A DNA stretch of 64,000 nucleotides from Albimonas sp036154955. Lineage in GTDB: Bacteria; Pseudomonadota; Alphaproteobacteria; Rhodobacterales; Rhodobacteraceae. The position numbers and the translations under genes were made by a program. Positions 24,477 through 32,224 of the stretch are shown piece by piece (positions within the stretch are counted from its first letter, which is position 1; each line of letters begins with the position of its first letter). The stretch spans positions 62,001-126,000 of the forward strand of contig JAYZWL010000078.1 in NCBI GenBank assembly GCA_036154955.1, read 5' to 3'. The notes beneath the pieces are model-generated. The model made no database searches and had not been told where the DNA came from. It was given only the letters and a program-made list of their open reading frames with translations.

Positions 24477-24827
24477 CTACCTACCTCCCGTCAATTCATC
24501 CGGCCAACGACCGCAGCGCGCGGACAAGAATTGGCCATCTTGTGTGGATCCTCGCCCTCGCCGCTCCCGAATCCCTCTCTACGAACCCAATATGAATGCC
24601 GAACATTCGATCTGCTACTGGCGCTGCATTCCGACCAACTGACTGACGCTTTCACCCACGGCGCGTATTTGATCCCCCACGACGACCGCGCCTCGGGGGC
24701 TGCATTACATCTGCTGTACATTTTGCCTTACATTGGCAGTTTCACAAATTATTAGTGTGGAAAAAGATATTGTATAGACAATAACTTGTACCACATATCC
24801 CGGATGAGCTATGTGGTGCCTGATCTA
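24477..24827. other. A+T-rich gap at the prophage right end
   Basis: About 350 bases with no supported gene. It holds the ribosome site and presumably the promoter of the SIR2 gene at its left and two inverted repeats at its right. A 74-codon open frame on the plus strand starts with TTG, has no ribosome site and no recognisable product. Confidence 0.6.
24769..24817. repeat. Two inverted repeats next to the putative attachment site
   Basis: ATTGT-atag-ACAAT lies at 24769-24782. ACCACATA (24790-24797) and TATGTGGT (24810-24817) form a perfect 8-base inverted repeat with a 12-base centre. They lie just inside the phage-like side of the composition break, where integrase or excisionase arm sites would be expected. 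No T-run follows, so a terminator is unlikely. Confidence 0.5.
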
Positions 24828-24841
24828 CCTCGGCTCCACCA
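24828..24841 (+). other. Possible prophage attachment site (tRNA/tmRNA 3'-end-like CCA)
   Basis: CCTCGGCTCCACCA looks like the acceptor end of a tRNA or tmRNA, but no T-arm or rest of a tRNA lies upstream. That is what an attR copy looks like when a phage has integrated at a tRNA 3' end. Composition changes from A+T-rich to G+C-rich within a few bases of it and a terminator follows 55 bases later. The partner copy would lie left of the window. Confidence 0.4.
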
Positions 24842-24896
24842 AAATTCCCGCTCGCCGCCGGTAAGGCGCGGCAAGGACGACGAAAAACCGAATGAC

Positions 24897-24926
24897 GAAA
24901 GGGCGCGGCGATGGCCGCGCCCTTTC
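24897..24926. terminator. Bidirectional rho-independent terminator
   Basis: GAAAGGGCGCGGC (24897-24909) pairs perfectly over 13 bases with GCCGCGCCCTTTC (24914-24926) around GATG. T-rich sequence follows on both strands (TTTCTCGTTT on plus; TTTCGTCATTCGGTTTTT on minus). It can end the acyl-CoA dehydrogenase operon on the minus strand and whatever RNA gene originally ended at the CCA on the plus strand. Confidence 0.8.
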
Positions 24927-25024
24927 TCGTTTCAGGGGTCGTTTCCGGGGTTCGTTTCCGGGGGCTCGCGCCCGGCGACCGTCGCCGCCGCGGCGCGAGG
25001 GGGGCGGGCCCCCCTCGCCCCCGG

Positions 25025-26179
25025 TCAGCGCAGGCCCAGGCCGCGGGCGATGATGCCGCGCAGGATCTCCCGCGTGCCGCCGCGCAGGCTGTAGGAGGGG
25101 ACCGACAGCAGCACCTCGGCGAAGGTGGCCGCGTATTCCTCCCGCGCCGTCTGGTCGGGCTCGCATTCGATCAGGGACCGGGCGATGTCGGGAATCGACT
25201 GCTCGAAATCCGCGCCGAGGTCCTTGACCATCGAGGCCTGAAGCGCCGGGTTCTCCCCCCGCTCCAGCATCCCCGACACGGACCGCGACAACCGCCGCAG
25301 CACCATCAGATGCGCCGACAGCCGGCCCACGATCACTTCCGCCCGCTCGTTGCCGGGCTGCTGGGAAAGGCGGCCGATCAGCTCCTGCAGCAGCGCCATC
25401 GAGGACAGGAACCGCTCCGGCCCCGAACGCTCGAAGGCCAGCTCCGAGGTGACCTGGTTCCAGCCGTCGCCCCGCGCGCCGATGATCGCGCTCTCGGGCA
25501 GGAACACGTCGTCGAACACCACCTCGTTGAAATGCTCGCCCCCGGTCAGGTCCTTGATCGGGCGGATGGTGATGCCGGGCGTGGTCAGGTCGACCAGAAG
25601 CTGGGAGACGCCCTTGTGCCGGTCCTCGGGCCCGCCATCGGTGCGGCAGAACAGGATCATGTAGTGGGACTTGTGCGCCCAGGTGGTCCAGACCTTGGTG
25701 CCGTTGACCCGGAAGCCGCCCTCCACCGGCGTCGCGCGGGTGCGGGTGGCGGCGAGGTCGGAGCCCGAATCCGGCTCCGACATGCCGATGCAGAAGAAGC
25801 ACTCGCCCGCGGCGATCTTCGGGAGCACCAGGCGCTTCTGCTCCTCCGTGCCGACCCGCAGGATCAGCGGGCCGGACTGGCGGTCGGAGATCCAGTGCGC
25901 GGCGACCGGGGCGCCGGCGGCCAGAAGCTCCTCCATCACCACGTAGCGGTCGAGGGCGGAGCGCTCATGGCCGCCGTATTCCTTCGGCCAGGTCATCGCG
26001 ATCCAGCCGCGCTCCCCCAGCTTGCGGGAGAAGTCGGCGGAGAAGCCGGTCCAGCTCAGCGCCCGTTCGCGGGGCGGGAAATCGGCCAGCTCCTCGGCGA
26101 GGAAGGCGCGGACTTCGGCGCGCAGGGCGTCGGAATTGGGGGCCTCGGGCGGGGCGGGGAAGTCGAAGATGGCGGTCAT
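25025..26179 (-). CDS. Acyl-CoA dehydrogenase (larger partner of a pair)
   Basis: A 384-residue flavoprotein. Standard ACAD pieces are in order: helical N-domain with GWIAMTWPKEYGG, the FAD/substrate motif GMSEPDSGSDLAATRTRA (about 140-157), KVWTTWAH, and a C-terminal helical domain ending in LRGGTREILRGIIARGLGLR. It oxidises an acyl-CoA to the enoyl-CoA and passes electrons to ETF. The usual catalytic-Glu YEG motif is replaced by LRGG, as in the class that works as heteromers (ChsE/FadE-like) where one partner supplies the base. It is last in a four-gene operon; the adjacent ACAD is the likely partner. Confidence 0.88.
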   Translation of the reverse strand: MTAIFDFPAPPEAPNSDALRAEVRAFLAEELADFPPRERALSWTGFSADFSRKLGERGWIAMTWPKEYGGHERSALDRYVVMEELLAAGAPVAAHWISDRQSGPLILRVGTEEQKRLVLPKIAAGECFFCIGMSEPDSGSDLAATRTRATPVEGGFRVNGTKVWTTWAHKSHYMILFCRTDGGPEDRHKGVSQLLVDLTTPGITIRPIKDLTGGEHFNEVVFDDVFLPESAIIGARGDGWNQVTSELAFERSGPERFLSSMALLQELIGRLSQQPGNERAEVIVGRLSAHLMVLRRLSRSVSGMLERGENPALQASMVKDLGADFEQSIPDIARSLIECEPDQTAREEYAATFAEVLLSVPSYSLRGGTREILRGIIARGLGLR

Positions 26180-26189
26180 GTCGGTTCCC

Positions 26190-27254
26190 TCAGTAGCTGG
26201 AGATCATCGGCCAGAAGCCGGACTGGCCGGCGGAAAGCGCGGTGCGGCCCAGGTCGCGGGACCAGCGGGCCTCGTTCCCGAATTCCTCGCGCCAGGACCA
26301 CAGGCGCTTGGTGAACAGCCGCAGCGGGTGTTCGAGCGTGAAGCCGATGGCGCCGTGGGTCTGCTGGGCGATGGTGGCGACGAGGCCGGCGGCCTCGCCG
26401 GTGCGGATCTTGGCGGCGGCGATGGGGGCGAGGTCGGACCCGCCGTCGAGCAGATCGGCCGCGGCCTCGGCCGCCATGCCGGCGGCGGCGACGGCGGCGG
26501 CGGTCTGGCCGGCGGCGACCGACAGGTTCTGCTGGATGGCCTGGAACTTGCCGATCGGGCGGCCGAACTGCACCCGGTCGTTGGCGTATTGCACGGTCAT
26601 CGCCGTGGTCTGTTCCAGCGCGCCGGCGAGCCCGATGGCGCGGACCGCGGCCCCCAGCGCGAAGACCCGCGCGGCGTCGAGCGCCGTGGGCGCGACGGCG
26701 GAGGCCGGCAGCAGGGCGTCGACGGTCAGCGTGTCGCGCGGCTCACCGGCCACGTTCTCGCCCGCCGCCTGCGTGCAGTCGCCGGGGGCGACCAGCGCCA
26801 GATGGGCGGCGCCGTCAAGCTCCGCCGTCACCGCCACCGCGGCGGCGCCGCGGGCAAAGGGGACGCGGGCGAGCTCTCCGCGCAGGCGGAAGCCGTCGCC
26901 CTCGCGGGTCAGGGAGACGACGCCGGGGGCGGGGGCCGCGAAGCTCGCCGGCCCCTCCGGCAGGTCGAGCCCGGCGCGGGAGATCAGGGCGGCCGCGATC
27001 ATGGTCTCGGCCAGCGGGCAGGGCAGGGCGACGCGGGCGGCGGCGCGCAGGGTCTCGAACACCTCCAGCGGGTCGGCGCCGAACCCCCCCGCGCTTTCGG
27101 GCACCAGGCCCAGCGGCAGGCCCATATGCTCGATCTTCAGCCAGATCGGGGCGCCCTTCTCCATGGCGCCGGAGCCGGGGCCGACCCAGGCGTCGGGGCC
27201 GTGCTCGGTCTCGAACAGGCGTTGGGCCGCGTCGAGCAGCATCTTGTCGGACAT
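26190..27254 (-). CDS. Acyl-CoA dehydrogenase-like protein (smaller partner)
   Basis: A 354-residue ACAD-fold protein that is short and degenerate: the N-terminal domain keeps GLPLGLVPESAGGFGADPLEVFETL, the middle beta domain is Ala/Val-rich, and the C-terminal helices keep ANDRVQFGRPIGKFQAIQQNLS and THGAIGFTLEHPLRLFTKRLW. The FAD-contact motif of the middle domain is not clear. Pairs of a full and a reduced ACAD encoded side by side form alpha2-beta2 enzymes for steroid side chains and other bulky acyl-CoAs; I infer the same here. Eleven bases separate it from the next gene. Confidence 0.82.
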   Translation of the reverse strand: MSDKMLLDAAQRLFETEHGPDAWVGPGSGAMEKGAPIWLKIEHMGLPLGLVPESAGGFGADPLEVFETLRAAARVALPCPLAETMIAAALISRAGLDLPEGPASFAAPAPGVVSLTREGDGFRLRGELARVPFARGAAAVAVTAELDGAAHLALVAPGDCTQAAGENVAGEPRDTLTVDALLPASAVAPTALDAARVFALGAAVRAIGLAGALEQTTAMTVQYANDRVQFGRPIGKFQAIQQNLSVAAGQTAAAVAAAGMAAEAAADLLDGGSDLAPIAAAKIRTGEAAGLVATIAQQTHGAIGFTLEHPLRLFTKRLWSWREEFGNEARWSRDLGRTALSAGQSGFWPMISSY

Positions 27255-27273
27255 CGCGGAAACCTCGCGTTGG

Positions 27274-28848
27274 TCAGGCGCCGAGCCGGGCGGCGGCCCG
27301 GTCGCGCAGCACGTTGCGTTGCACCTTGGCCCCGTTGGGGCTGTCGGTGAGGGGGAAGTCGTCGAAGGTCAGCACCCGCACGGGCGCCTTCCAGATGGCC
27401 AGTTCGGCCTGACAGGCGGCGATGATCGCGGCCTCGTCGGGCGTCTCTCCGGGCCGCGCGATCACGCAGGCCACGGGGCGGACGGAGCGGTCCATGGGGA
27501 TCGCCACCACCTGGGCGGAGGCGACGCCGGGCTGGGCGCGGACCACCGCCTCGATCTCCGCCGGGTCGGTGAGCCAGCCGCCGAGGCGCAGGACGTCCTT
27601 GATCCGGCTGAGGAACACCATGCGCCCGTCCGGCGTCATCCGGGCGAGATCGCCGGTGCGGAACCAGCCGTCCGCGGTCTGCGCCCCGGCGTTGGCCTCG
27701 GGGTTGTCGAGATATTCGAGAAAGCGGTTCGGGCTGCGGACCTGCAGCTCCCCGGCCTCGCCCACCGGCAGCGCCCGGTCGTCGTCGGGATGGCAGACCC
27801 GCATTTCGGCGGCGGGGCAGAGCGCGTGGCCGCCGCCGTTCTGACGCTCCGCCGCCGGGGCGTCGGCGGGCTGGGCGGAGAAGAAGGCGAGCAGTTCCGA
27901 CATGCCGTACATGCCGATCATGTTCAGCCCCCGCGCCTCGGCCCGCGCGGCGATGTCGCCCAGATTGGGGGTGTAGGCGGCGAAGCCCATATAGGCCACG
28001 CCGGGGAAGGCGGGGGTTCCTTCGGCCGTCTCGAGCCATTTGTCGGCCATGTCGTCGGTGCCGTAGAGATGGGTGATCCCGTCCGCCCGGATCCGCGCCA
28101 CGCTGTCGGCGGGCACGAAGCGGCGTTCCACCGACAGCGACGCGGCGCAGTTCAGCGACATCAGCGCGATGGTGAAGCCGAAGGCCCCGGCGAAGGGGAT
28201 CGACAGCAGCGGGCGGGCGCCGATCGGATCCGGCAGCAGGGCGGCGGCGATGTCGCGGGTCTGGGCGGCGAGCCGCTCATGCGAATGCAGCACCAGCTTG
28301 GGGCCCGAGGTGGTGCCCGACGTGGCGAAGACCATGGCCACGTCGCCGGGCCGCGCGTCGTCGAAGGGCGCGGGCGAGAGGGCGTCGGCCTCCGCCATCG
28401 CCGCCTGCGGCAGGTCCGGGACGATGGCGGGCGAGGCGTCGGCCACGACCAGCAGCGCGACGGAGGCGAGACGCTCCGCCGGGATCTCCCGCAGGATCTC
28501 GCCCCAGGGGGCTTCGCCGGTCTCCCCCTCGAGGATCAGCGCGCGGGCGCCCGCCTGGGCGACGAGCTTGCCGAGGTCGCCGGCCCTGAGGCGCGGGTTC
28601 AGCGCGAACACCCCCGCCCCCAGCCGCCAGCAGGCCAGCGCCGCGACCATCCATTCGGGGCGGTTGGGCATCCAAAGCCCCACCCGGTCCCCGCGCCCGA
28701 TCCCCTTCGCGGCCAGCAGGCGGGCGAGACGGGAGGAGCGGGCGGCGAGGTCGCCGTAGCTCAGCGACGCGTCGCCGAAATCCAGCGCCACGCGATGCGC
28801 GGGGGCGGCGTCGTTCAGCCCGCCCAGCGTGTCCGGAGCCCCGCTCAT
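27274..28848 (-). CDS. Acyl-CoA synthetase (AMP-forming)
   Basis: A 524-residue adenylate-forming ligase. The P-loop-like A3 motif is ATSGTTSGPKLVLHSH (about 172-187); A5 is in YGMSELLAFFS; A7 is GWFRTGDLARMTPDGRM; and the C-terminal hinge is SRIKDVLRLGGWL. The catalytic Lys of A10 is in NGAKVQRNVLRD near the end. It activates a free carboxylic acid to its CoA thioester before the operon's dehydrogenases act. The gene overlaps the upstream ACAD by four bases. Chain length or ring specificity cannot be read from the sequence. Confidence 0.9.
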   Translation of the reverse strand: MSGAPDTLGGLNDAAPAHRVALDFGDASLSYGDLAARSSRLARLLAAKGIGRGDRVGLWMPNRPEWMVAALACWRLGAGVFALNPRLRAGDLGKLVAQAGARALILEGETGEAPWGEILREIPAERLASVALLVVADASPAIVPDLPQAAMAEADALSPAPFDDARPGDVAMVFATSGTTSGPKLVLHSHERLAAQTRDIAAALLPDPIGARPLLSIPFAGAFGFTIALMSLNCAASLSVERRFVPADSVARIRADGITHLYGTDDMADKWLETAEGTPAFPGVAYMGFAAYTPNLGDIAARAEARGLNMIGMYGMSELLAFFSAQPADAPAAERQNGGGHALCPAAEMRVCHPDDDRALPVGEAGELQVRSPNRFLEYLDNPEANAGAQTADGWFRTGDLARMTPDGRMVFLSRIKDVLRLGGWLTDPAEIEAVVRAQPGVASAQVVAIPMDRSVRPVACVIARPGETPDEAAIIAACQAELAIWKAPVRVLTFDDFPLTDSPNGAKVQRNVLRDRAAARLGA

Positions 28849-30014
28849 GCCGACTGTCTCCCCTTCGCGGCCTCGGCCAGCACGTCGCGGGCGATGACCA
28901 GTTTCTGCACCTCGGAGGCGCCTTCGTAGATCCGCATCGGCCGCACCTCCCGGTAAAGCTGGCCGACGATCCCGCCCTCGATCACGCCCATGCCGCCATG
29001 AAGCTGCACGGCGGCGTCCACCACCCGCTGCGCGGCCTCGGTGGCGGTCAGCTTGGCGATGGACGCCTCGCGGGTCGCGCGCCCGCCCTTCACGTCCTTC
29101 ACCCAGGCGGCGCGGTAGACGGCGAGCGCGGCGGTCTCGATATCCACCTGGCAGTCGGCGAGCCTGGTCTGCACCGACTCGATCTCGGCCATGGTCTTGC
29201 CGAACATCCGGCGCGAGGCGACGCGGGCGAGGCTTTCGTCCATCGCGCGGCGCGCCACGCCCACCGCCGCCGCCCCCACCGTGGGGCGGAAATGGTCGAA
29301 GGTGGCCATGGCGAGCTTGAAGCCCTGGCCGGGCGCCCCGATGACCGAGGACTTGGGCACGCGGGCTCCGTCGAAGACCAGCCGGCCGATGGGATGGGGC
29401 ACGATCAGGTCGAAGGGCTCCGCCGTCAGGCCCGGCGCGTCGGCGTCCACCACCATCGCGGTCAGGCCGCGGGCGCCCGGCCCCTCGCCGGTGCGGGCCA
29501 GCACCACGTAATGGTCGGCGATCCCGGCGTTGGAGATCCAGGTCTTCTCGCCGGTCAGCACGTAGGCGTCGCCGTCGTCGCGGGCCTCGGTCGCCATGGC
29601 GGCGACGTCGGAGCCGGCCTCTGGCTCGGAGATGGCGAGGCCCGCCACCGTCTCGCCCCGCCGCGCAGGCGGCAGGTAGCGGTCGCGCAGGGCCGGGGAG
29701 CCGTAGAGCGCGATGGGCCCGGTTCCCAGCCCCTGCATGGCGAACATGGTGTCGGCGAGCACCGAGGCGTAGGCCAGCCCCTCCCGCGCCAGGCAGAGCG
29801 CGCGGACGTCGAAGGCGTGGGCGCCGTCGCGGGCCTCCGGCACGACGATATCCAGCAGGCCCGCGTCGCCGAGGCGCCGGACATGGCCGCGGGCCTCCTC
29901 GGCCAGCGGGACGTTCCCGTGGGCGGGGAGGCGGGCGGCGAAGCCCGCCACCTCCGTCGCCCGCGCCTGATGCGCCGCGTCGAGGAACGGCCAGTCCCAG
30001 AGCGTCCAGGTCAT
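28845..30014 (-). CDS. Acyl-CoA dehydrogenase, first gene of the operon
   Basis: A 389-residue ACAD. Motifs: AISEPEAGSDVAAMATEARDD (about 140-160), KTWISNAGIADHYVV, the interface helix ASRRMFGKTMAEIESVQTRLAD, QLHGGMGVIEGG, and the catalytic Glu in RIYEGASEVQK. It is a complete single-type enzyme, unlike the two downstream. ATG at 30014 is chosen for AAGGAG 6-11 bases upstream; the open frame runs farther but has no ribosome site and would collide with the regulator's operator. The operon order is ACAD, ligase, ACAD, ACAD, typical of uptake and beta-oxidation of one unusual acid. Confidence 0.9.
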   Translation of the reverse strand: MTWTLWDWPFLDAAHQARATEVAGFAARLPAHGNVPLAEEARGHVRRLGDAGLLDIVVPEARDGAHAFDVRALCLAREGLAYASVLADTMFAMQGLGTGPIALYGSPALRDRYLPPARRGETVAGLAISEPEAGSDVAAMATEARDDGDAYVLTGEKTWISNAGIADHYVVLARTGEGPGARGLTAMVVDADAPGLTAEPFDLIVPHPIGRLVFDGARVPKSSVIGAPGQGFKLAMATFDHFRPTVGAAAVGVARRAMDESLARVASRRMFGKTMAEIESVQTRLADCQVDIETAALAVYRAAWVKDVKGGRATREASIAKLTATEAAQRVVDAAVQLHGGMGVIEGGIVGQLYREVRPMRIYEGASEVQKLVIARDVLAEAAKGRQSA

Positions 30015-30120
30015 CCGCGTCTCCTTCCCAATCGGCGGCCCGCAGGGGCGAGCCCCGCGCTCGTCCGGCGCGGTTGTCGGGGAGAGGGATAGGGCTGCGG
30101 AGGCGACTCGGGCAAGGAAT

Positions 30121-30156
30121 TTTCGGATATCAGAAAGTTTTTCTGTATTGAGAAAA
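30121..30156. promoter_or_regulatory. Two adjacent palindromes, likely IclR operators
   Basis: TTTCGGATATCAGAAA (30121-30136) is a palindrome with one mismatched pair, and TTTTCT-gtattg-AGAAAA (30139-30156) is a perfect 6-base inverted repeat. Both lie in the only A+T-rich part of the divergent gap between the ACAD operon and the IclR gene, where IclR proteins usually bind short palindromes to control themselves and the neighbour. Confidence 0.6.
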
Positions 30157-30206
30157 GCGGCGCCGCTGTTATCACGAGGGCGCGATGCACGGGCTGGGAG
30201 GCGGCG

Positions 30207-30989
30207 ATGCGGGATGAAAGCGAGGCGGCGGGGGGCGCGGCGGCGGGCGCGCCGCGGGTGCGGCCGGTGGTCAACGCCCTGCGCATCCTGCGCAGGCTCG
30301 CCGCCGACGGGCGGGCGGAGACGCTGTCGGAGATCGCCCGCGGCCTCTCCATCAATATCTCCACCTGCCGCGCGATCCTGATGACGCTCGCGGCGGAGGA
30401 GGCGCTGACCTACGACCCGGCCCGCAAGACCTATGCGCTGGGCCTGGGCGCGGTGCGGCTGGGGCAGAGCGCGCTGACCGGGGCGGGGCGGCTGTCGGCG
30501 GCGCGGCCGCTGCTGCAGGGGCTGGCCGACCGCTACGCGCTGACCGCGACGCTGCTGCGGCCGCTGGGGCCGGACCGGGTGCTGCTGGCGGAGATCGCGC
30601 AGGGCGCGGCCGATCTCCAGATCCAGATGCGCCCCGGCCAGCGGCTGCCGCGCTATATCGGGGCGTTCGGGCGGATGTATGCGGCGCTGTCGGGGCTGGA
30701 CCGGGCGCAGGCGGCGGCGGAGTTCGCGGCCCTGCGCTGGGCCTCGCCGCCGGATTTCGAGACCTACTGGCGCGATGTCGAGGCCGCGCGCGCGCAGGGC
30801 TGGTCGGTTGACGACGGCTGCTTCAATCGGGGGGTCCTGTCCTACGCGGCCCCGCTGCGGGCGGCGGACGGGGGGGCGCCGCTGATGGTGGTGGCGACCC
30901 TGTTCCATTCCCAGCACGACCCGGCGACGCTGGCCCGGCTGCGGGCCGACCTGCTGACCCTCTGCGCGCGTCTGGACGATCTGTTCTGA
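30207..30989 (+). CDS. IclR-family transcriptional regulator
   Basis: A 260-residue regulator. The N-terminal winged HTH is VVNALRILRRLAADGRAETLSEIARGLSINISTCRAILMTL (about 26-66), followed by the linker KTYALGLGAVRLG and a ligand domain with YIGAFGRMYAALSGLDRAQ. Members bind a small carboxylate or aromatic ligand. It is divergent from the acyl-CoA operon and is its likely local regulator. ATG 30207 follows GGGAGG at 30197-30202. The ligand domain ends normally. Confidence 0.9.
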   Translation: MRDESEAAGGAAAGAPRVRPVVNALRILRRLAADGRAETLSEIARGLSINISTCRAILMTLAAEEALTYDPARKTYALGLGAVRLGQSALTGAGRLSAARPLLQGLADRYALTATLLRPLGPDRVLLAEIAQGAADLQIQMRPGQRLPRYIGAFGRMYAALSGLDRAQAAAEFAALRWASPPDFETYWRDVEAARAQGWSVDDGCFNRGVLSYAAPLRAADGGAPLMVVATLFHSQHDPATLARLRADLLTLCARLDDLF

Positions 30990-31067
30990 GGGGGGCTTCA
31001 TGGGCGCGGGAGGCTCGGGTCACCGGCGCCGCGCCTGAGCGGGGGCGTCGCGCCGCCGGCGGGCGCG

Positions 31068-31099
31068 GAGAGGCCCCGGGGCGAGCCCGGGGCGCGCGA
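31068..31099. repeat. Extragenic palindrome copy (CCCCGGG-type)
   Basis: GAGAGGCCCCGGGGCGAGCC followed by CGGGGCGCGCGAG matches the copies at 46350-46438 and 60177-60217. It lies in the 250-base gap between the convergent IclR and SDR genes, where no gene is supported. Confidence 0.6.
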
Positions 31100-31240
31100 G
31101 CGGGCGAGCGAGCGGCGGCCAAATCCGGGGATGAGACGACCGTCTCACCCCTCGGCGGCGCCGCCGGGCGCCTCCGGTCCCGCGCGCCGCGGGCGCCGCG
31201 CCGACGTCCTCGTCCGGGCCGCCGCGGCGCTCCCGCCCGC

Positions 31241-32077
31241 TCAGCCCGGCGCGCCGCCGGCGAGGTCGGGGGCCCGTCCCGCCGTCGCGCCCGCGTCCAC
31301 CGGCATGATCAGCCCGGTGATCCAGCGCGCGGCGTCGGAACTGAGGAAGGTCACCGCCTCGCCCACGTCCCAGCCCGAACCCTCGACCTGCAGGATCGAG
31401 CGCTTGCGCCGCGCCTCGCGCCGTTCCTCCGACATGCCGGCGCCGTAGACCATCGGCGTGAACACCATGCCGGGGCACACGCAGTTGACCCGCACGCCGT
31501 CGCCGCCGTGATGCGCGGCCATCGCCCGGGTCATGTTGACCACCGCCCCCTTCGCGGTGGGGTAGAGCAGGTGCGGATGCCCGCCCTGCAGCCCGGCGAC
31601 CGAGGAGATGTTGACGATCGACCCGCCCCCCGCCGCCTTCATATGCGGCAGGCAATGGCGCGCCATCAGCATCATCGAGGTGACGTTGACCTTCATCGCG
31701 AGGTCCCATTCGTCGAGATCCAGCGCGTCGGCGTAGCCCAGCGGCCCGCGGATCCCGACATTGTTGACCAGGATCGTCGGCCCGGACCAGAGCGCCGCGA
31801 TCTCCGCCACCGCGCGCGCGCAGTCGGCGTCCACGGCCACGTCGCAGGCGAAGACGGCGGCGGTCCCGCCTTCGGCCTCGATCATCTCGCGGGTGCGCTC
31901 CGCGGCCTCCGTGGTGCGATCGAGCAGGGCGACCTTGGCGCCCCGCCGGGCCAGCAGGATCGCCGCCGCGCGTCCATTGCCGATGCCTCCGGTCTGCGAG
32001 CCCGCGCCCGTCACCACCGCCACCCGCCCGTCGAGGCGGCTGGCGTCGCCATGCTCCATATTCGGCTCTTCGCCCAT
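31241..32077 (-). CDS. Short-chain dehydrogenase/reductase
   Basis: A 278-residue classical SDR. The cofactor site is VTGAGSQTGGIGNG (about 22-35), an unusual extended Gly loop; NNVG follows at about 107-110; the catalytic Ser is in VNISSVAG and Tyr/Lys in YPTAKGA. The end VDAGATAG is typical. It probably oxidises or reduces a hydroxyacyl or alcohol with NAD(H). ATG 32077 is the first of two close starts; MEHGDASR seven codons in is also possible. It stands alone between the acyl-CoA block and the DUF1989 block. Confidence 0.88.
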   Translation of the reverse strand: MGEEPNMEHGDASRLDGRVAVVTGAGSQTGGIGNGRAAAILLARRGAKVALLDRTTEAAERTREMIEAEGGTAAVFACDVAVDADCARAVAEIAALWSGPTILVNNVGIRGPLGYADALDLDEWDLAMKVNVTSMMLMARHCLPHMKAAGGGSIVNISSVAGLQGGHPHLLYPTAKGAVVNMTRAMAAHHGGDGVRVNCVCPGMVFTPMVYGAGMSEERREARRKRSILQVEGSGWDVGEAVTFLSSDAARWITGLIMPVDAGATAGRAPDLAGGAPG

Positions 32078-32224
32078 CTTCCGCTTCCTCCCGTCGCGCC
32101 GGCTCCTTGGCGTCCGGCGTCATCGGGAAAGCCTACTCCGCCCCGCGCCCGCCGCAACGGCGCCGAGGCGACGCAGCGGCAAGCGTATGATGCGCAGGCG
32201 AAAGGCCGGAGGGCGGCGGGCGGG

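Larger units (their letters stand above)
1..24841. mobile_element. Right arm of a prophage with RcGTA-like head-tail genes
   Basis: Almost every gene from the left edge to about 24.5 kb has a phage role, and they lie in the usual late order: packaging, head, connector, tail tube, tape measure, baseplate, accessory. The order from the large terminase to the TIM-barrel hub follows the Rhodobacter capsulatus GTA cluster. HNH endonuclease, nucleotide-enzyme genes, a cargo gene and a possible attachment site at the right end favour a prophage over a domesticated GTA. The left end, integrase, repressor and replication genes lie outside the window, so its length and integrity are unknown. The right limit is placed at a tRNA-3'-end-like CCA where A+T-rich DNA gives way to G+C-rich host DNA. 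Confidence 0.85.

Noticed and set aside
24531..24755. 74-codon plus-strand frame at the prophage end
   Set aside because: TTG start, no ribosome site, no family.
24790..24841. A complete tRNA ending in CCACCA
   Set aside because: No T-loop (TTCGANNC), D-arm or anticodon stem can be formed upstream; treated only as a possible attachment core.
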